Made by a program: the position numbers and the translations under genes. A DNA stretch of 64,000 nucleotides from Actinoallomurus sp963736325. GTDB lineage: Bacteria > Actinomycetota > Actinomycetes > Streptosporangiales > Streptosporangiaceae. The stretch lies in the NCBI GenBank assembly GCA_963736325.1, contig CAVTOG010000008.1, forward strand, positions 372,001 through 436,000. The letters run 5' to 3'. Under the pieces are notes generated by a model. It ran no database searches. It was not told the origin of the DNA and was given only the letters and a program-made list of their open reading frames with translations. This document shows, piece by piece, positions 53,614 through 62,245 of this stretch. How positions within the stretch are numbered: the first letter of the stretch is position 1; every line of letters starts with the position of its first letter.

Positions 53614-54608
53614 TCCTCCATAAGCTGGCCGGCCGTCCGGTCCTGCTGGCCGTCGGACTGCTGGCGGCGGTGGCACTGCCCTGGGTGATCTACCCGCCGG
53701 TCGCGATGGACATGATCTGCTGGGCGCTGTTCGCGGTCGCCGTCGACCTCCTGCTCGGTTTCACCGGGCTGCTGTCGTTCGGGCACGCGGCGTTCTGGGG
53801 CACCTCGGCGTACGTGGCCGGGCTGATCGCCGTGCACAGCGGCCTGCCGTTCCCGCTCGCGGTGCTCGGCGGCGCGGTCGCGGCGGCGGCGCTCGCCGCG
53901 CCGATCGGCTGGCTGTCGGTGCGCCGCACCGGCATCTACTTCGCCATGGTCACGCTCGCCTTCGCCCAGCTGATCTACTTCGTGGCGAACCAGTGGCGCG
54001 ACGTCACCGGCGGCGAGAACGGCCTGCAGGGGATCCCGCGCGATCTGTTCGGCGTCGACCTCACCGATCCGTTCTTCTTCTACTACGCGGGCCTGCCGAT
54101 CGTTCTGCTGGGCCTGTGGGCGGCCTGGCGTGTGGTGCGGTCGCCGTTCGGGCGGGTGTTGCTCGCGGTACGCGACAACCCGGCGCGCGCCCGCGCCCTC
54201 GGGTACCCGGTCGAGCGGTACAAGCTCCTGGCGTTCGTGCTGTCGGCCGCCCTGTCGGGCCTGGCCGGCGGGCTGTTCGCCATCGGCCACGGCTTCGTGT
54301 CGCTGCAGGAGGTCTACTGGACCACTTCGGGCCAGGTCGTGATGATGGTCGTTCTCGGCGGCATCGGCACCCTGTGGGGCGGCGTGATCGGCGCGGGCCT
54401 GATCGTCGAGCTCAACGACTACCTGGCCACGGCCGGGTTCGAGGAGATCGGGATCGTCACCGGCGCCGTCTTCGTCATCACCGTGCTGGTCTTCCGGCGC
54501 GGCATCTGGGGCTCGGCGCGGCACCTGGTGGAGTCGCGCTCGGCTCGGCGCCGCCCGGCTGCCGCGGCGGATTCGGTCGAGACCGAGAGCCCGCCCGTCA
54601 GGGCGTGA
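53610..54608 (+). CDS. branched-chain-type ABC importer permease (LivM-like)
   Basis: A 332-residue second permease with about ten hydrophobic segments. Landmarks: LLGFTGLLSFGHAAFWGTSA, RRTGIYFAMVTLAFAQLIY and MMVVLGGIGTLWGGVIGAG. The GTG at 53610 overlaps the LivH stop. Its stop overlaps the 3' end of the convergent GAF-PucR regulator gene by 11 nt, so no intergenic terminator exists between them. Confidence 0.92.
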   Translation: MILHKLAGRPVLLAVGLLAAVALPWVIYPPVAMDMICWALFAVAVDLLLGFTGLLSFGHAAFWGTSAYVAGLIAVHSGLPFPLAVLGGAVAAAALAAPIGWLSVRRTGIYFAMVTLAFAQLIYFVANQWRDVTGGENGLQGIPRDLFGVDLTDPFFFYYAGLPIVLLGLWAAWRVVRSPFGRVLLAVRDNPARARALGYPVERYKLLAFVLSAALSGLAGGLFAIGHGFVSLQEVYWTTSGQVVMMVVLGGIGTLWGGVIGAGLIVELNDYLATAGFEEIGIVTGAVFVITVLVFRRGIWGSARHLVESRSARRRPAAAADSVETESPPVRA

Positions 54609-56475
54609 GCGGGCCGCGCAGGCGGTGCAGCCGGAGCGCGAGCTGGATCTCCAGCGCGCGCTCCGGCCGCTGCCAGTCAGAGCCGAGCAGCCGGCCGATC
54701 CGGTCGAGCCGCTGCGTGACCGTGTTGACATGGATGTGCAGCTCGGCGGCGGTACGCGCGAGGCTCCCGCCGGTGCCGAAGTAGATCGCCATCGTCTGCG
54801 TCAGTGCCGTGCCGCGCCGCTCGTCGTAGGCGATGACCGGCCCGAGCGTGTCGTCGAGGAACGCCCTCGCGTCGCCGCCCTCACCGATCAGCAGGCCCAC
54901 GAAGCCGAGACCGGCGGCGCTCGCGCCCTCGCCGGCGCGTCCCAGGGCGAGCAGCGCGTCGGCGCAGCGCCGTGCCTCCTGGCGTGCGGCCACGGCCCCG
55001 GCGGGCAGGTCGTCGACCGGCCCGGCGGCGCCGGTCGTCGCCGGGATGCCGAGCGCCGCGCCGAGCTCCTTCGCGACGTGGCCGGCGACCTCGCCGGGCC
55101 GGTTGCCCGGCAGCAGGAGCACGAGCTCGTCGCCGTAGGAGGTGCTGAGGCCGTGTTCGGCCGCCGAGTGCGACGACGCCCAGAACGCCGCCTGCTGCCG
55201 CTGCCCCTTGTGCCGGGCGACGACGAGGACGTGCGCGGCGCCGAGGTCGACGCCGAGCCGGCGGGCGCGCGCGTCGAGGGCGTCGGGGTCCGAGACGCGC
55301 CCGGAGACCAGGTCGTCCAGCAGCTCGCCGCGCACCCGCCCCTCGACCTCGGCGACGTTGCGCCGGAACAGCAGGAGCAGCGCCATCACGAGGGCGGCGC
55401 GTTCGAGGATGCGCTCGTCGGCGTCGGCCAGCTCCCCGGCGGCGCGCAGCGCCAGCGTGCCGAGGACCTCCACGCCGGCGCCGATCGGCGTGACCCGCAG
55501 ACCGTCGCGGCGCACCGTACGGCCGAGGGTCCGGGAGTGTGCGATGAGGGCGTCGTCGATCGGCTCGACGCCGCCGACCTCGGCGAGACGCCGCCCGTCG
55601 GCGTCGAGCACGACGAGCGAGCCGCCGAGCACGTCGGTGACGACCGCGGCGACGTCCTCGACGCCGCCGCCGCGCACCACGAGGTCGGTCATCCGGTCGT
55701 GGGCGCGCGCCGCGCGCTCGACCGCCTCACTGTGCGCACGCGCGACCTCGCTCGCCGCGCTGAGCTCCTCCAGCGCGGCCCGCGTCTCCTGGAGCAGCCG
55801 CGCGTTGTCGATCGCGATCGCGGCGTGCGCGGCGAGCGAGCACAGCAGCGCGACCTCCTCCTGCGCGAACGACCGCTCCGTCCTGTCGGCCGCGAACAGG
55901 ACGCCGATGGTCCGCTCGCCGAGCCGCATCGGGACGCCGAGGATGCCCACGAGGCCTTCCTCCGAGACGCCCGTGTCGATCGCCCCGGTGTGCCGGAAGC
56001 GCTCGTCGGCCAGGTAGCCCGAGCTCGCGTACGGCGCCCCGATCTGCGCCACCAGGCCGCCGAGGCCGGCCCCGAGGGGCAGCCGCAGCCGCTGGAAGGC
56101 GAGCGAGATCGAGCCGTCCGTGACGCGCATGTACGTGTCGCCGAGCTCGTCGTCGTTGAGCGTCATGTAGGCGACGTCGGTGTTCAGCAGCTGCCGCGCG
56201 CGGCGCACGATGGCCTGCAGCATGGAGTCGAGGTCCCGCAGGCCGGCCAGGTCGCCGGCCGTCTCGAACAGCGCGGACAGCTCGACCTCGCGGCGGGCGC
56301 GCCGCGCCAGCAGCGCACGCACCCGCAGAGCCGCGACCTTGGCCTGCTCCAGCTCCGCCAGGACGGCGGGAGAGGCGCCGTCCGCCCGTGCTTCGACGAC
56401 CGGCGCCTCGAACTCGTCGGGGGAGGCCTCGCGCGCCAGCAGCTCGAAGAAGATCCGGGTGTTCACGTGGAACAT
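54598..56475 (-). CDS. GAF-PucR type transcriptional regulator
   Basis: A 625-residue cytosolic regulator. After a coiled-coil N-terminus (about 45-75) comes a GAF domain (about 75-230, GLVGILGVPMRLGERTIGVL), a central PucR/CdaR-like region and a C-terminal PucR HTH (GSLARTAAELHIHVNTVTQRL, about residues 580-600). GAF-PucR proteins respond to small ligands and often activate a neighbouring catabolic gene. It starts 1 nt after the 3-hydroxybutyrate dehydrogenase stop, so it is co-transcribed with it. Confidence 0.87.
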   Translation of the reverse strand: MFHVNTRIFFELLAREASPDEFEAPVVEARADGASPAVLAELEQAKVAALRVRALLARRARREVELSALFETAGDLAGLRDLDSMLQAIVRRARQLLNTDVAYMTLNDDELGDTYMRVTDGSISLAFQRLRLPLGAGLGGLVAQIGAPYASSGYLADERFRHTGAIDTGVSEEGLVGILGVPMRLGERTIGVLFAADRTERSFAQEEVALLCSLAAHAAIAIDNARLLQETRAALEELSAASEVARAHSEAVERAARAHDRMTDLVVRGGGVEDVAAVVTDVLGGSLVVLDADGRRLAEVGGVEPIDDALIAHSRTLGRTVRRDGLRVTPIGAGVEVLGTLALRAAGELADADERILERAALVMALLLLFRRNVAEVEGRVRGELLDDLVSGRVSDPDALDARARRLGVDLGAAHVLVVARHKGQRQQAAFWASSHSAAEHGLSTSYGDELVLLLPGNRPGEVAGHVAKELGAALGIPATTGAAGPVDDLPAGAVAARQEARRCADALLALGRAGEGASAAGLGFVGLLIGEGGDARAFLDDTLGPVIAYDERRGTALTQTMAIYFGTGGSLARTAAELHIHVNTVTQRLDRIGRLLGSDWQRPERALEIQLALRLHRLRGPLTP

Positions 56476-56476
56476 C

Positions 56477-57253
56477 TCAGCGGGCGGTCCACCCTCCGTC
56501 GATCGGCACGGACGATCCGGTGATGAAGGACGCCTGGTCGGAGCACAGGTAGGCCACGACCTCGGCGACCTCGGCGGGCTCGATCAGCCGTTTGATCGCG
56601 GCGGGTCTCAGCATGACCTTCTCGACGACCTCGTCGGCCGTCATGCCGTGCGCCTCGGCCTGGTCGCCGATCTGGTTCTCCACGAGCGGCGTGCGCACGT
56701 ATGCGGGGTTGACGCAGTTGGAGGTCACGCCGTGTTCGGCGGCCTCCAGAGCGACGACCTTGGACATGCCCTCGATGGCGTGCTTGGCCGTCACATAGGC
56801 CACCTTGAACGGCGAGGCGCGCAGCCCGTGCACCGAGGAGATGTTGACGACCCGGCCCCAGTTCTCGTCGTACATGCCCGGCAGCACCTGCCGGATCAGC
56901 CGGAACGGCGCCTCGACCATGACGCGCATGATGCGGGCGAACTCCTCCGGCGGGAACTCCTGAACCGGCGCCACGTGCTGCAGCCCGGCGTTGTTGATCA
57001 AGATATCGGCGGTGAGCCCCAGAGCGTCGACCGCGTCCGGATCCGACAGGTCGGTCACGTGGAAGCCGCCGCCGATCTCCTCGGCGGTCTCCTTGGCCTC
57101 GTCGGCACTGATGTCGACGACGATGACCTGCGCTCCCGCGTCCGCCAGCCGCCGCGCGCATGCGCGCCCTATCCCGCTCGCGCCGCCGGTCACCACCGCG
57201 GTCCGGCCCGTCAGATCCGCAGATCCCGGCGACGTCGTCCCCTGAGCACCCAT
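56477..57253 (-). CDS. bdhA: 3-hydroxybutyrate dehydrogenase
   Basis: NAD-dependent short-chain dehydrogenase that oxidises 3-hydroxybutyrate to acetoacetate. The 258 residues show the TGGASGIGRACA cofactor site, NNAGLQHVAPV (the LQHVAP segment is typical of this enzyme), active-site Ser in NISSVHGLRAS, and YVTAKHAIEG. A TAGGTT -10 box (57266-57261) ends 7 nt before the ATG, so the mRNA is probably leaderless. First gene of an operon with the GAF-PucR regulator. Confidence 0.92.
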   Translation of the reverse strand: MGAQGTTSPGSADLTGRTAVVTGGASGIGRACARRLADAGAQVIVVDISADEAKETAEEIGGGFHVTDLSDPDAVDALGLTADILINNAGLQHVAPVQEFPPEEFARIMRVMVEAPFRLIRQVLPGMYDENWGRVVNISSVHGLRASPFKVAYVTAKHAIEGMSKVVALEAAEHGVTSNCVNPAYVRTPLVENQIGDQAEAHGMTADEVVEKVMLRPAAIKRLIEPAEVAEVVAYLCSDQASFITGSSVPIDGGWTAR

Positions 57254-57297
57254 GTAGGTGAACCTAGACCTGTTGTGACGTCCGCTCCACGTGAGGA

Positions 57298-57342
57298 TCC
57301 GCCATGACTCGTCCGTGACCAGTGTGGTCCGCCACATGACTC
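57298..57342. promoter_or_regulatory. tandem activator-like sites upstream of bdhA
   Basis: TCCGCCATGACTC (57298-57310) and TCCGCCACATGACTC (57328-57342) are direct repeats exactly 30 bp apart, three helical turns, upstream of the bdhA -10 box. The distal copy overlaps the ATGTGGCGGACCACAC element (57337-57322) shared with the importer promoter. Confidence 0.55.
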
Positions 57343-57474
57343 CCCGGGCGTCCTGCGGTCGGCAATCCGGCCGTTATCCGCTTTTCGGCGGGATTTAGAC
57401 CGACCCGTCACTTCGCCCATTAGTGTGCTGCGGTCGATGATCGTCGCGCCGGAACCGGCGCCCAGGAGGCACAC

Positions 57475-57744
57475 GTGATCAATGGATTCCGCCGAGGCCT
57501 GCTGCCCGGCGCGGCGGCGCTCGCCGTGGCGTCGGCGACCCTCGCCACCATGGGCGGGGCGTCCGCGACGCCCGCGGCCCATGAGACGCGCACCACGCAG
57601 GTCGTGGCCCCCGGGGTCACACTCACGACGATCCGGCGCGGCGAGCTGTCGCCGGACGACTATTACACCGTCAACGTGGGTCTCCCGACGGGCGACGTCC
57701 CGCCGTCGCCCGACCCCGACGCGGTCACCGCCGTCCTTGCCCTG
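57475..57744 (+). pseudogene. N-terminal fragment of split phosphodiester glycosidase gene
   Basis: The GTG at 57475 with a perfect AGGAGG site opens a secretory protein: MINGFRRGLLPGAAALAV starts a signal peptide, followed by VAPGVTLTTIRRGELSPDDY and DAVTAVLALGP. The frame then enters an IS630-type remnant and stops at 57808-57810. The protein continues after the insertion at 58804 (LGPRDKADAVAAQL), in the same frame. Confidence 0.8.
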
Positions 57745-58345
57745 GGGCCGCTGGGCGGGTGGGGTGTTTGCGGGACTTGGCCTGGATGGAGGTCTTTTCA
57801 TCCAGGCTGAGCAGCGCGGTGTCCGGCGGTGGGTTCAGATACAGATCACACACGGCGGCGGCTTTGGCGGCGAAGTCGGGGTCGGCGGGCCGGTTCAGCC
57901 AGCCCCGGACCCGGTGCACCTTGATCGATAAGGCTTTGAGGATCCGGCCGATTTGAGCGGCTGAGATCCCGACCTGCTGCTTGAGAGCTGCTGCGAGCAG
58001 CCGGTGGGACCAGTGCGAGCCGGCCTGGGGAACCTGCTGGGTGACGGTGGCCACGATCGTCAGCTGTTCGGCCGGTCCGTAGATCTTCGGGCGGCCCGGC
58101 CGTTTGCGATCAGCCAGGCCCGCCGGCCCGTGTTCACTGAACCGGCGCCGCCATCGGCGCACGGTGTCCACTCCCAACCCCAATCGCCGGGCGATCGCGG
58201 CGTTACCGGCACCATCGGCGGCCGCCAGCACGATCTTGGCGCGCACCACCATCCGATGAGGCGCGTTCACTCGCCGCGCCAGGTGTTCCAAACGAGCGCG
58301 GTCTCCACCGGACAACTCGATGACATACGGGCTCACGACGGGCAT
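57725..58345 (-). pseudogene. truncated IS630-type transposase
   Basis: Residues 1 to about 200 of a transposase: HTH region (ARRLGLGVDTVRRWRRRF), RPGRPKIY, then SHWSHRLLAAALKQQ and the first catalytic Asp in LSLDEKTSIQA. A full IS630-type transposase is about 350-370 residues; the second and third acidic residues are missing because the frame runs into the host gene at about 57745. It cannot be active. Confidence 0.85.
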
Positions 58346-58806
58346 GCCGGTTCCTCCAAGTCAAGATCAACACCGACGGCCCGACAATGCTCCATCGGTG
58401 ATCCCCGGGCAGGCCAACACACCGATCGGGCAGGATGAAAGCCATGGCCAAACCGCCGGAGTCCACCAAGACCTCGCTGCGCCAGCGCCTCAACACCCAC
58501 GCCAGCGACCGCTGGCCGCAGTTGAGCGGCGTCGACGTCCGCTACCACGGGGCGTTCGCCTACATCACCGGCACAATCGACAACGGCCCCACGCTGCCGC
58601 TATGCCGCCTGCACTACGGCGGATCCGCATCCACCTGGGGATTCGCGATCTACCTCGCCAGCAACGACACCTACCAAGCCTCCACCCTGCCCAGCGGCCT
58701 GCCCGGCGGAAGCCCTGAAGAAGCCCTTGACTGCGCCTGCGGCCTCTACCTCAACGACCCAACCGCCTGGACACAACCCCCGCAGGACTAACGCGGCGCT
58801 GCACTA
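57742..58806. mobile_element. IS630-type element remnant inserted in a glycosidase gene
   Basis: The host reads CTGGGGCCGC at the left junction (57742) and CTAGGGCCGC at the right (58804). The corresponding host codons are 1062 bp apart, a multiple of three. The right end abuts TA, the target dinucleotide of IS630/Tc1-type elements. The left end appears deleted into the transposase gene. Contents: truncated transposase (minus) and a small intact passenger gene (plus). Confidence 0.75.
58435..58791 (+). CDS. hypothetical passenger protein of the IS remnant
   Basis: A 118-residue soluble protein divergent from the transposase and inside the inserted segment. Motifs include RYHGAFAYITG, CRLHYGGSASTWGFAIYLAS and LDCACGLYLNDPTAW. 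It has the look of a conserved actinobacterial family, but I know no function. The two cysteines in DCAC and the WGF segment stand out. Start at ATG 58435; ATG 58444 is possible. Its survival next to a dead transposase suggests either recent insertion or selection. Confidence 0.65.
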   Translation: MKAMAKPPESTKTSLRQRLNTHASDRWPQLSGVDVRYHGAFAYITGTIDNGPTLPLCRLHYGGSASTWGFAIYLASNDTYQASTLPSGLPGGSPEEALDCACGLYLNDPTAWTQPPQD

Positions 58807-60138
58807 GGGCCGCGCGACAAGGCGGACGCCGTCGCCGCCCAGCTGAAGACCGCCGGGTACACCGCGCGGGTCGAGCCGGTCTCCATGCCGAAGTTGGCCG
58901 ACGCCACGCCGGGGCTCATCGGCTACCGGGTGCGCGTGGGCCGGTTCGCGTCGCTGGACGAGGCGAGCGCCGTCTCGGCGAAGATCAAGGCTGCGGCCTT
59001 CACCCCCTCGGTCGTCTACACCGGCCAGGACGGCGACGACACGACCGGGCCGTGGGTCGTGCGCGCCCTCGCCGTGGACTTCCACGCGTTCCACGGGAGC
59101 GTGGCCGAGACGCACGACGCGTCTCTGGCCGGGCGGCGCACCACCACGCAGATCGCGAACGACGCGGGCGCGCTCGCCGCGGTGAACGGCGGCTTCTTCA
59201 TCATCGCCCCGGCGGACGGCGTCGTCGGCGACTCGGCCGGTGTCATCGTCGAGCACGGCAAGCTCCTCCACGACGCGACGAACGGCCGTGTCGCCGCGAT
59301 CCTGCGCGATGGCGGCCGGCACCTGGAGCTGAAGAGGCTCTGGAGCGGCATCGACCTGCGCGACGACAAGGGCCGTGACCACCGCGTCGCGGGCCTCAAC
59401 CGGGCGCCCGGCCTGATCCGCGACTGCGGCGGACGCGCGGGCGACGTCCCGACCTCGAACCCGCGCATGGACGTCACCTGCACGAACCCGAACGAGATGG
59501 TCGTCTTCACTCCGGAGTTCGGCGCGCCGGTGCCCGCCGGGCCCGGCTCCGAGGCCGTCCTGGACGCGCACGGTCGCGTGGTGTCGGAAGGTCCGCGAAC
59601 GGAGCGTACGGTCCCGTCCGGCGGCTCGATCGTCGAGGCGATCGGCACCGAGGCGACGTGGCTCGACCGGAACGCCGTCACCGGCCGGCGTCTGCGCGTG
59701 CGCACCCGGGTGACCGGAGACGGCGGGCGTGTCGTGCGGTTCGGCCCACGGGACTCGGTCGTCAACGGAGGTCCGCAGCTCGTCGAGGGCGGCCGCGTGT
59801 CGATCGCGCCGGAGGCCGACGGCCTCATTCACCCCGGTGACCCGTCGTTCTTCTATGGCTGGGGCATCCGCCGCAACCCCCGTACGATGATCGGCTCCGA
59901 CCGTCAGGGCCGGCTGCTGCTGGTCGAGGCCGACGGCCGCCGTGCCGACATCGGCCAGGGGCTGAGCATCCCCGAGGGCGGCGCCCTCATGAAGGAGCTG
60001 GGCGCGGTCCAGGCGATGAACCTCGACGGCGGCGGCTCGTCAACGATGGTCGTGGGCGGCAAGGCGATCAACACGCCCTCCGACGACACCGGCGAGCGTC
60101 CCGTCGGCGACGCGGTCGTGGTGCTCCCCGGCCGCTGA
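58804..60138 (+). pseudogene. C-terminal fragment of split phosphodiester glycosidase (SPOR + NAGPA domains)
   Basis: It continues the reading frame broken at 57742. First comes a SPOR-like repeat (KADAVAAQLKTAGYTARVE, then GYRVRVGRFASLDEASAVS), then an NAGPA-type phosphodiester glycosidase domain (AAVNGGFFIIAPADG, RTMIGSDRQGRLLLVE, AMNLDGGGSSTMVV). A 417-residue ORF could start at ATG 58885, but it would lack the signal peptide and part of the SPOR domain, so secretion is lost. The remaining enzyme domain shows no further damage, which implies a recent event. Confidence 0.8.
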
Positions 60139-60145
60139 GCGTTCG

Positions 60146-60176
60146 CGCGCCCGTCCCTCTCGCGGGGGCGGGCGCG
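60146..60176. terminator. bidirectional hairpin terminator
   Basis: A 12-bp stem (CGCGCCCGTCCC with GGGGCGGGCGCG, one G-U pair) and 7-nt loop fills the space between the convergent glycosidase remnant and the DUF574 gene. Confidence 0.7.
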
Positions 60177-61010
60177 TCAGGGCTTGCGGGCGACCCCGCC
60201 GTACCAGCTCACCTCGGCGGCGCTCGGCCGCGGGCGGCTGCCCTCCGGCCGCCACTCCGAGACCAGCTCGACGCCGGGCTCGACCAGCTCGAGCCCCTCG
60301 AAGGCCAGCCGTACGAAGTCCTCGACGTTCCGCACCTGCGCCGGCACGCCGCCCGCGCGGTAGGAGGCCTCCAGGCCGAGCACGCCGGCCGGGTCGTGCT
60401 CGGGCGTGACGTGCGAGGCGACCAGGTAGCTGCCGGACGGGAGCGCCTCGACCAGCGTGCGCACGATGGCGCCGGGATCCTCGTCGTCGGGCAGGAAGTG
60501 CAGGATCGCCACCAGCATCAGCGCGATCGGCCGCTCGAAGTCCAGCACCTCGCGCGTCGTGGGATGGGTGAGGATCTTCTCGGGCTCGCGCAGGTCGGCC
60601 TCGATGTAGGCGGTACGCCCCTCGGGCGTGCTGGTGAGCAGCGCCTTGGCGTGGGCGAGCACGATCGGGTCGTTGTCGGTGTAGACGACGCGCGACTCCG
60701 GGGCCACCGACTGCGCGACCTCGTGCACGTTGTTCGCGCTGGGCAGGCCCGTGCCGATGTCCAGGAACTGGCGGATCCCGGCCTCGGCGGACAGGTAGCG
60801 CACGGCACGGCCGAGGTAGGACCGGTTCTCCCGTACGGCGGTGCGCACCGAGTGCCAGCTCTTCATCGCCTTCTCGGCGGTCTCACGATCGGCGGCGAAA
60901 TGGTCCTTGCCGCCGAGGTAGTAGTCATACATGCGCGCGGAATGGGCGCGGCTCACGTCGATTTCGCTGGGCAGCCGGTCGCCGGAGGGATCTGAGAAGG
61001 AACCTCTCAT
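60177..61010 (-). CDS. DUF574 S-adenosyl-methionine-dependent methyltransferase
   Basis: A 277-residue member of the actinobacterial DUF574 (methyltransf_19) family: ARMYDYYLGGKDHFAADRE near the N-terminus, SAM-binding FLDIGTGLPSANNVHEVA (about residue 82), and YTDNDPIVLAHAKALL. These genes are numerous in streptomycetes and Streptosporangiales; their substrates are unknown. Monocistronic by appearance. Confidence 0.88.
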   Translation of the reverse strand: MRGSFSDPSGDRLPSEIDVSRAHSARMYDYYLGGKDHFAADRETAEKAMKSWHSVRTAVRENRSYLGRAVRYLSAEAGIRQFLDIGTGLPSANNVHEVAQSVAPESRVVYTDNDPIVLAHAKALLTSTPEGRTAYIEADLREPEKILTHPTTREVLDFERPIALMLVAILHFLPDDEDPGAIVRTLVEALPSGSYLVASHVTPEHDPAGVLGLEASYRAGGVPAQVRNVEDFVRLAFEGLELVEPGVELVSEWRPEGSRPRPSAAEVSWYGGVARKP

Positions 61011-61026
61011 GAGCAGGGAGCGTACC

Positions 61027-61066
61027 GCTCCCCGCCGCGCGCTCCCCGCCGCGCGCTCCGCGGCGG
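61027..61066. repeat. 14-bp tandem repeat and hairpin
   Basis: GCTCCCCGCCGCGC occurs twice in tandem (61027-61040 and 61041-61054). The second copy forms an 8-bp hairpin with CGCGGCGG (CCGCCGCG 61046-61053, CGCGGCGG 61059-61066). It lies in the 140-nt gap between the DUF574 gene and the divergent MBL gene. Confidence 0.55.
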
Positions 61067-61150
61067 ATCTTTCACCGGTTCAGCTTCCGGCCGATACGCG
61101 TACGGCGTAGTTCCTGGTCAACGGCGCGCACGGATTCTTAACGTCACGGT

Positions 61151-61858
61151 ATGGACGTCATAGAGCTGATTCCGCGCCTGCACTTCATCCGTTTCCCCAT
61201 CGGCCACGTCTACCTGTGGGAGGACCCCGACGGCCTCACCCTCGTCGACTCCGGCGTCGCCGGCTCCGCGCCGTCGATCGCCGAGGCGGTCCGCGGGCTC
61301 GGGCACGAGACGGGCGACGTGCGGCGGCTGTTCCTCACCCATTTCCACGAAGACCACGTCGGCTCGGCGGCCGAGATCGCCGCCTGGGGCGACGTGGAGG
61401 TGTACGCGGGCCGCGCCGACGCGCCCGTGATCCGCGGCGAGGCGGCCGGGCCGCCGCCGCGGTTCCTCGACTGGGAGCGCCCGATCTACGAGGACGCCAA
61501 GGCGCGGATGCCGACCGGTCCGCCGGCTCCCGTCCGCGTGGACCACGAGCTGGACGACGGCGACGAGCCGGGATTCGGCGGCGGCGCGCGTGTGGTCGGG
61601 GTGCCGGGCCACACTCCCGGGAGCGTCGCGCTGTACCTGCCCGCGCCGGGCGTCCTGTTCACCGGCGACACGGTCGCGCGCATGGAGGACGGCCCGGTCA
61701 TCCTCGGGGTCCTCAACGTCGATCCGGTCCTGGCCGCCGAGTCCCTCCGGTCCATGGCCGGCCTCGACACCGAAGTCGTCTGTTTCGGTCACGGAGAGCC
61801 GGTCACCCGCGGCGGGACGTCCGAGCTGCGCGAGGCCGCAGCGCGCCTGCCCCGCTGA
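61151..61858 (+). CDS. MBL-fold metallo-hydrolase
   Basis: A 235-residue metallo-beta-lactamase-fold hydrolase with the dinuclear zinc motif THFHEDHVGS (about residue 63), GHTPGSVALY (about 153), the metal-bridging Asp in FTGDT and the last His in CFGHGEP. It resembles glyoxalase-II-like and lactonase-like members, but the substrate is unknown. Monocistronic. Confidence 0.87.
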   Translation: MDVIELIPRLHFIRFPIGHVYLWEDPDGLTLVDSGVAGSAPSIAEAVRGLGHETGDVRRLFLTHFHEDHVGSAAEIAAWGDVEVYAGRADAPVIRGEAAGPPPRFLDWERPIYEDAKARMPTGPPAPVRVDHELDDGDEPGFGGGARVVGVPGHTPGSVALYLPAPGVLFTGDTVARMEDGPVILGVLNVDPVLAAESLRSMAGLDTEVVCFGHGEPVTRGGTSELREAAARLPR

Positions 61859-62245
61859 GCGTTCGCGCGTATGTTCCAGACCCTGGCCACGCGGCCACCT
61901 GCGCGATCACCTGGGAGCCGGCTCGATCAACGGACGGCCGGAGAAGGGCACACGGACCGTCGGCCTCCACCCCGGCGTCGTACGCGGGACGGCTGACCGA
62001 GAACGTCATGAAGCAGCGCGACCAGCTGGTCCGCCATCTGACCGTCACCCAGCTGGAGCACGAGCACGCCCAGGCGCCGAACGAGCCGGTCCCGTCGCCG
62101 CGCTCGCACCATCTGCTCGGTTAGCGCGTCCCGGGAGCGCCCACGCCCGGCAAATCACCCCAGAAGGTGAAACGTCATGTCTGGTCGAGGCCTACATCGG
62201 GCGATCTTCTTCTGATCCTCTCCGTCGGTCGATATCTTTCTTGGT
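61859..62245. other. intergenic stretch without a confident gene
   Basis: About 390 nt. One short frame at 62008-62124 (38 residues, MKQRDQLVRHLTVTQLEHEH...) looks mildly protein-like but has no ribosome site, and its upstream in-frame sequence is also open without similarity to anything I recognise. It may be the tail of a decayed gene. The last 60 nt must hold the promoter of the lipoprotein operon. Confidence 0.35.

Noticed and set aside
62008..62124. 38-codon ORF as a small protein gene
   Set aside because: No ribosome site, no recognisable conservation, and the upstream frame is open without an alternative start; kept only as a note on the intergenic region.
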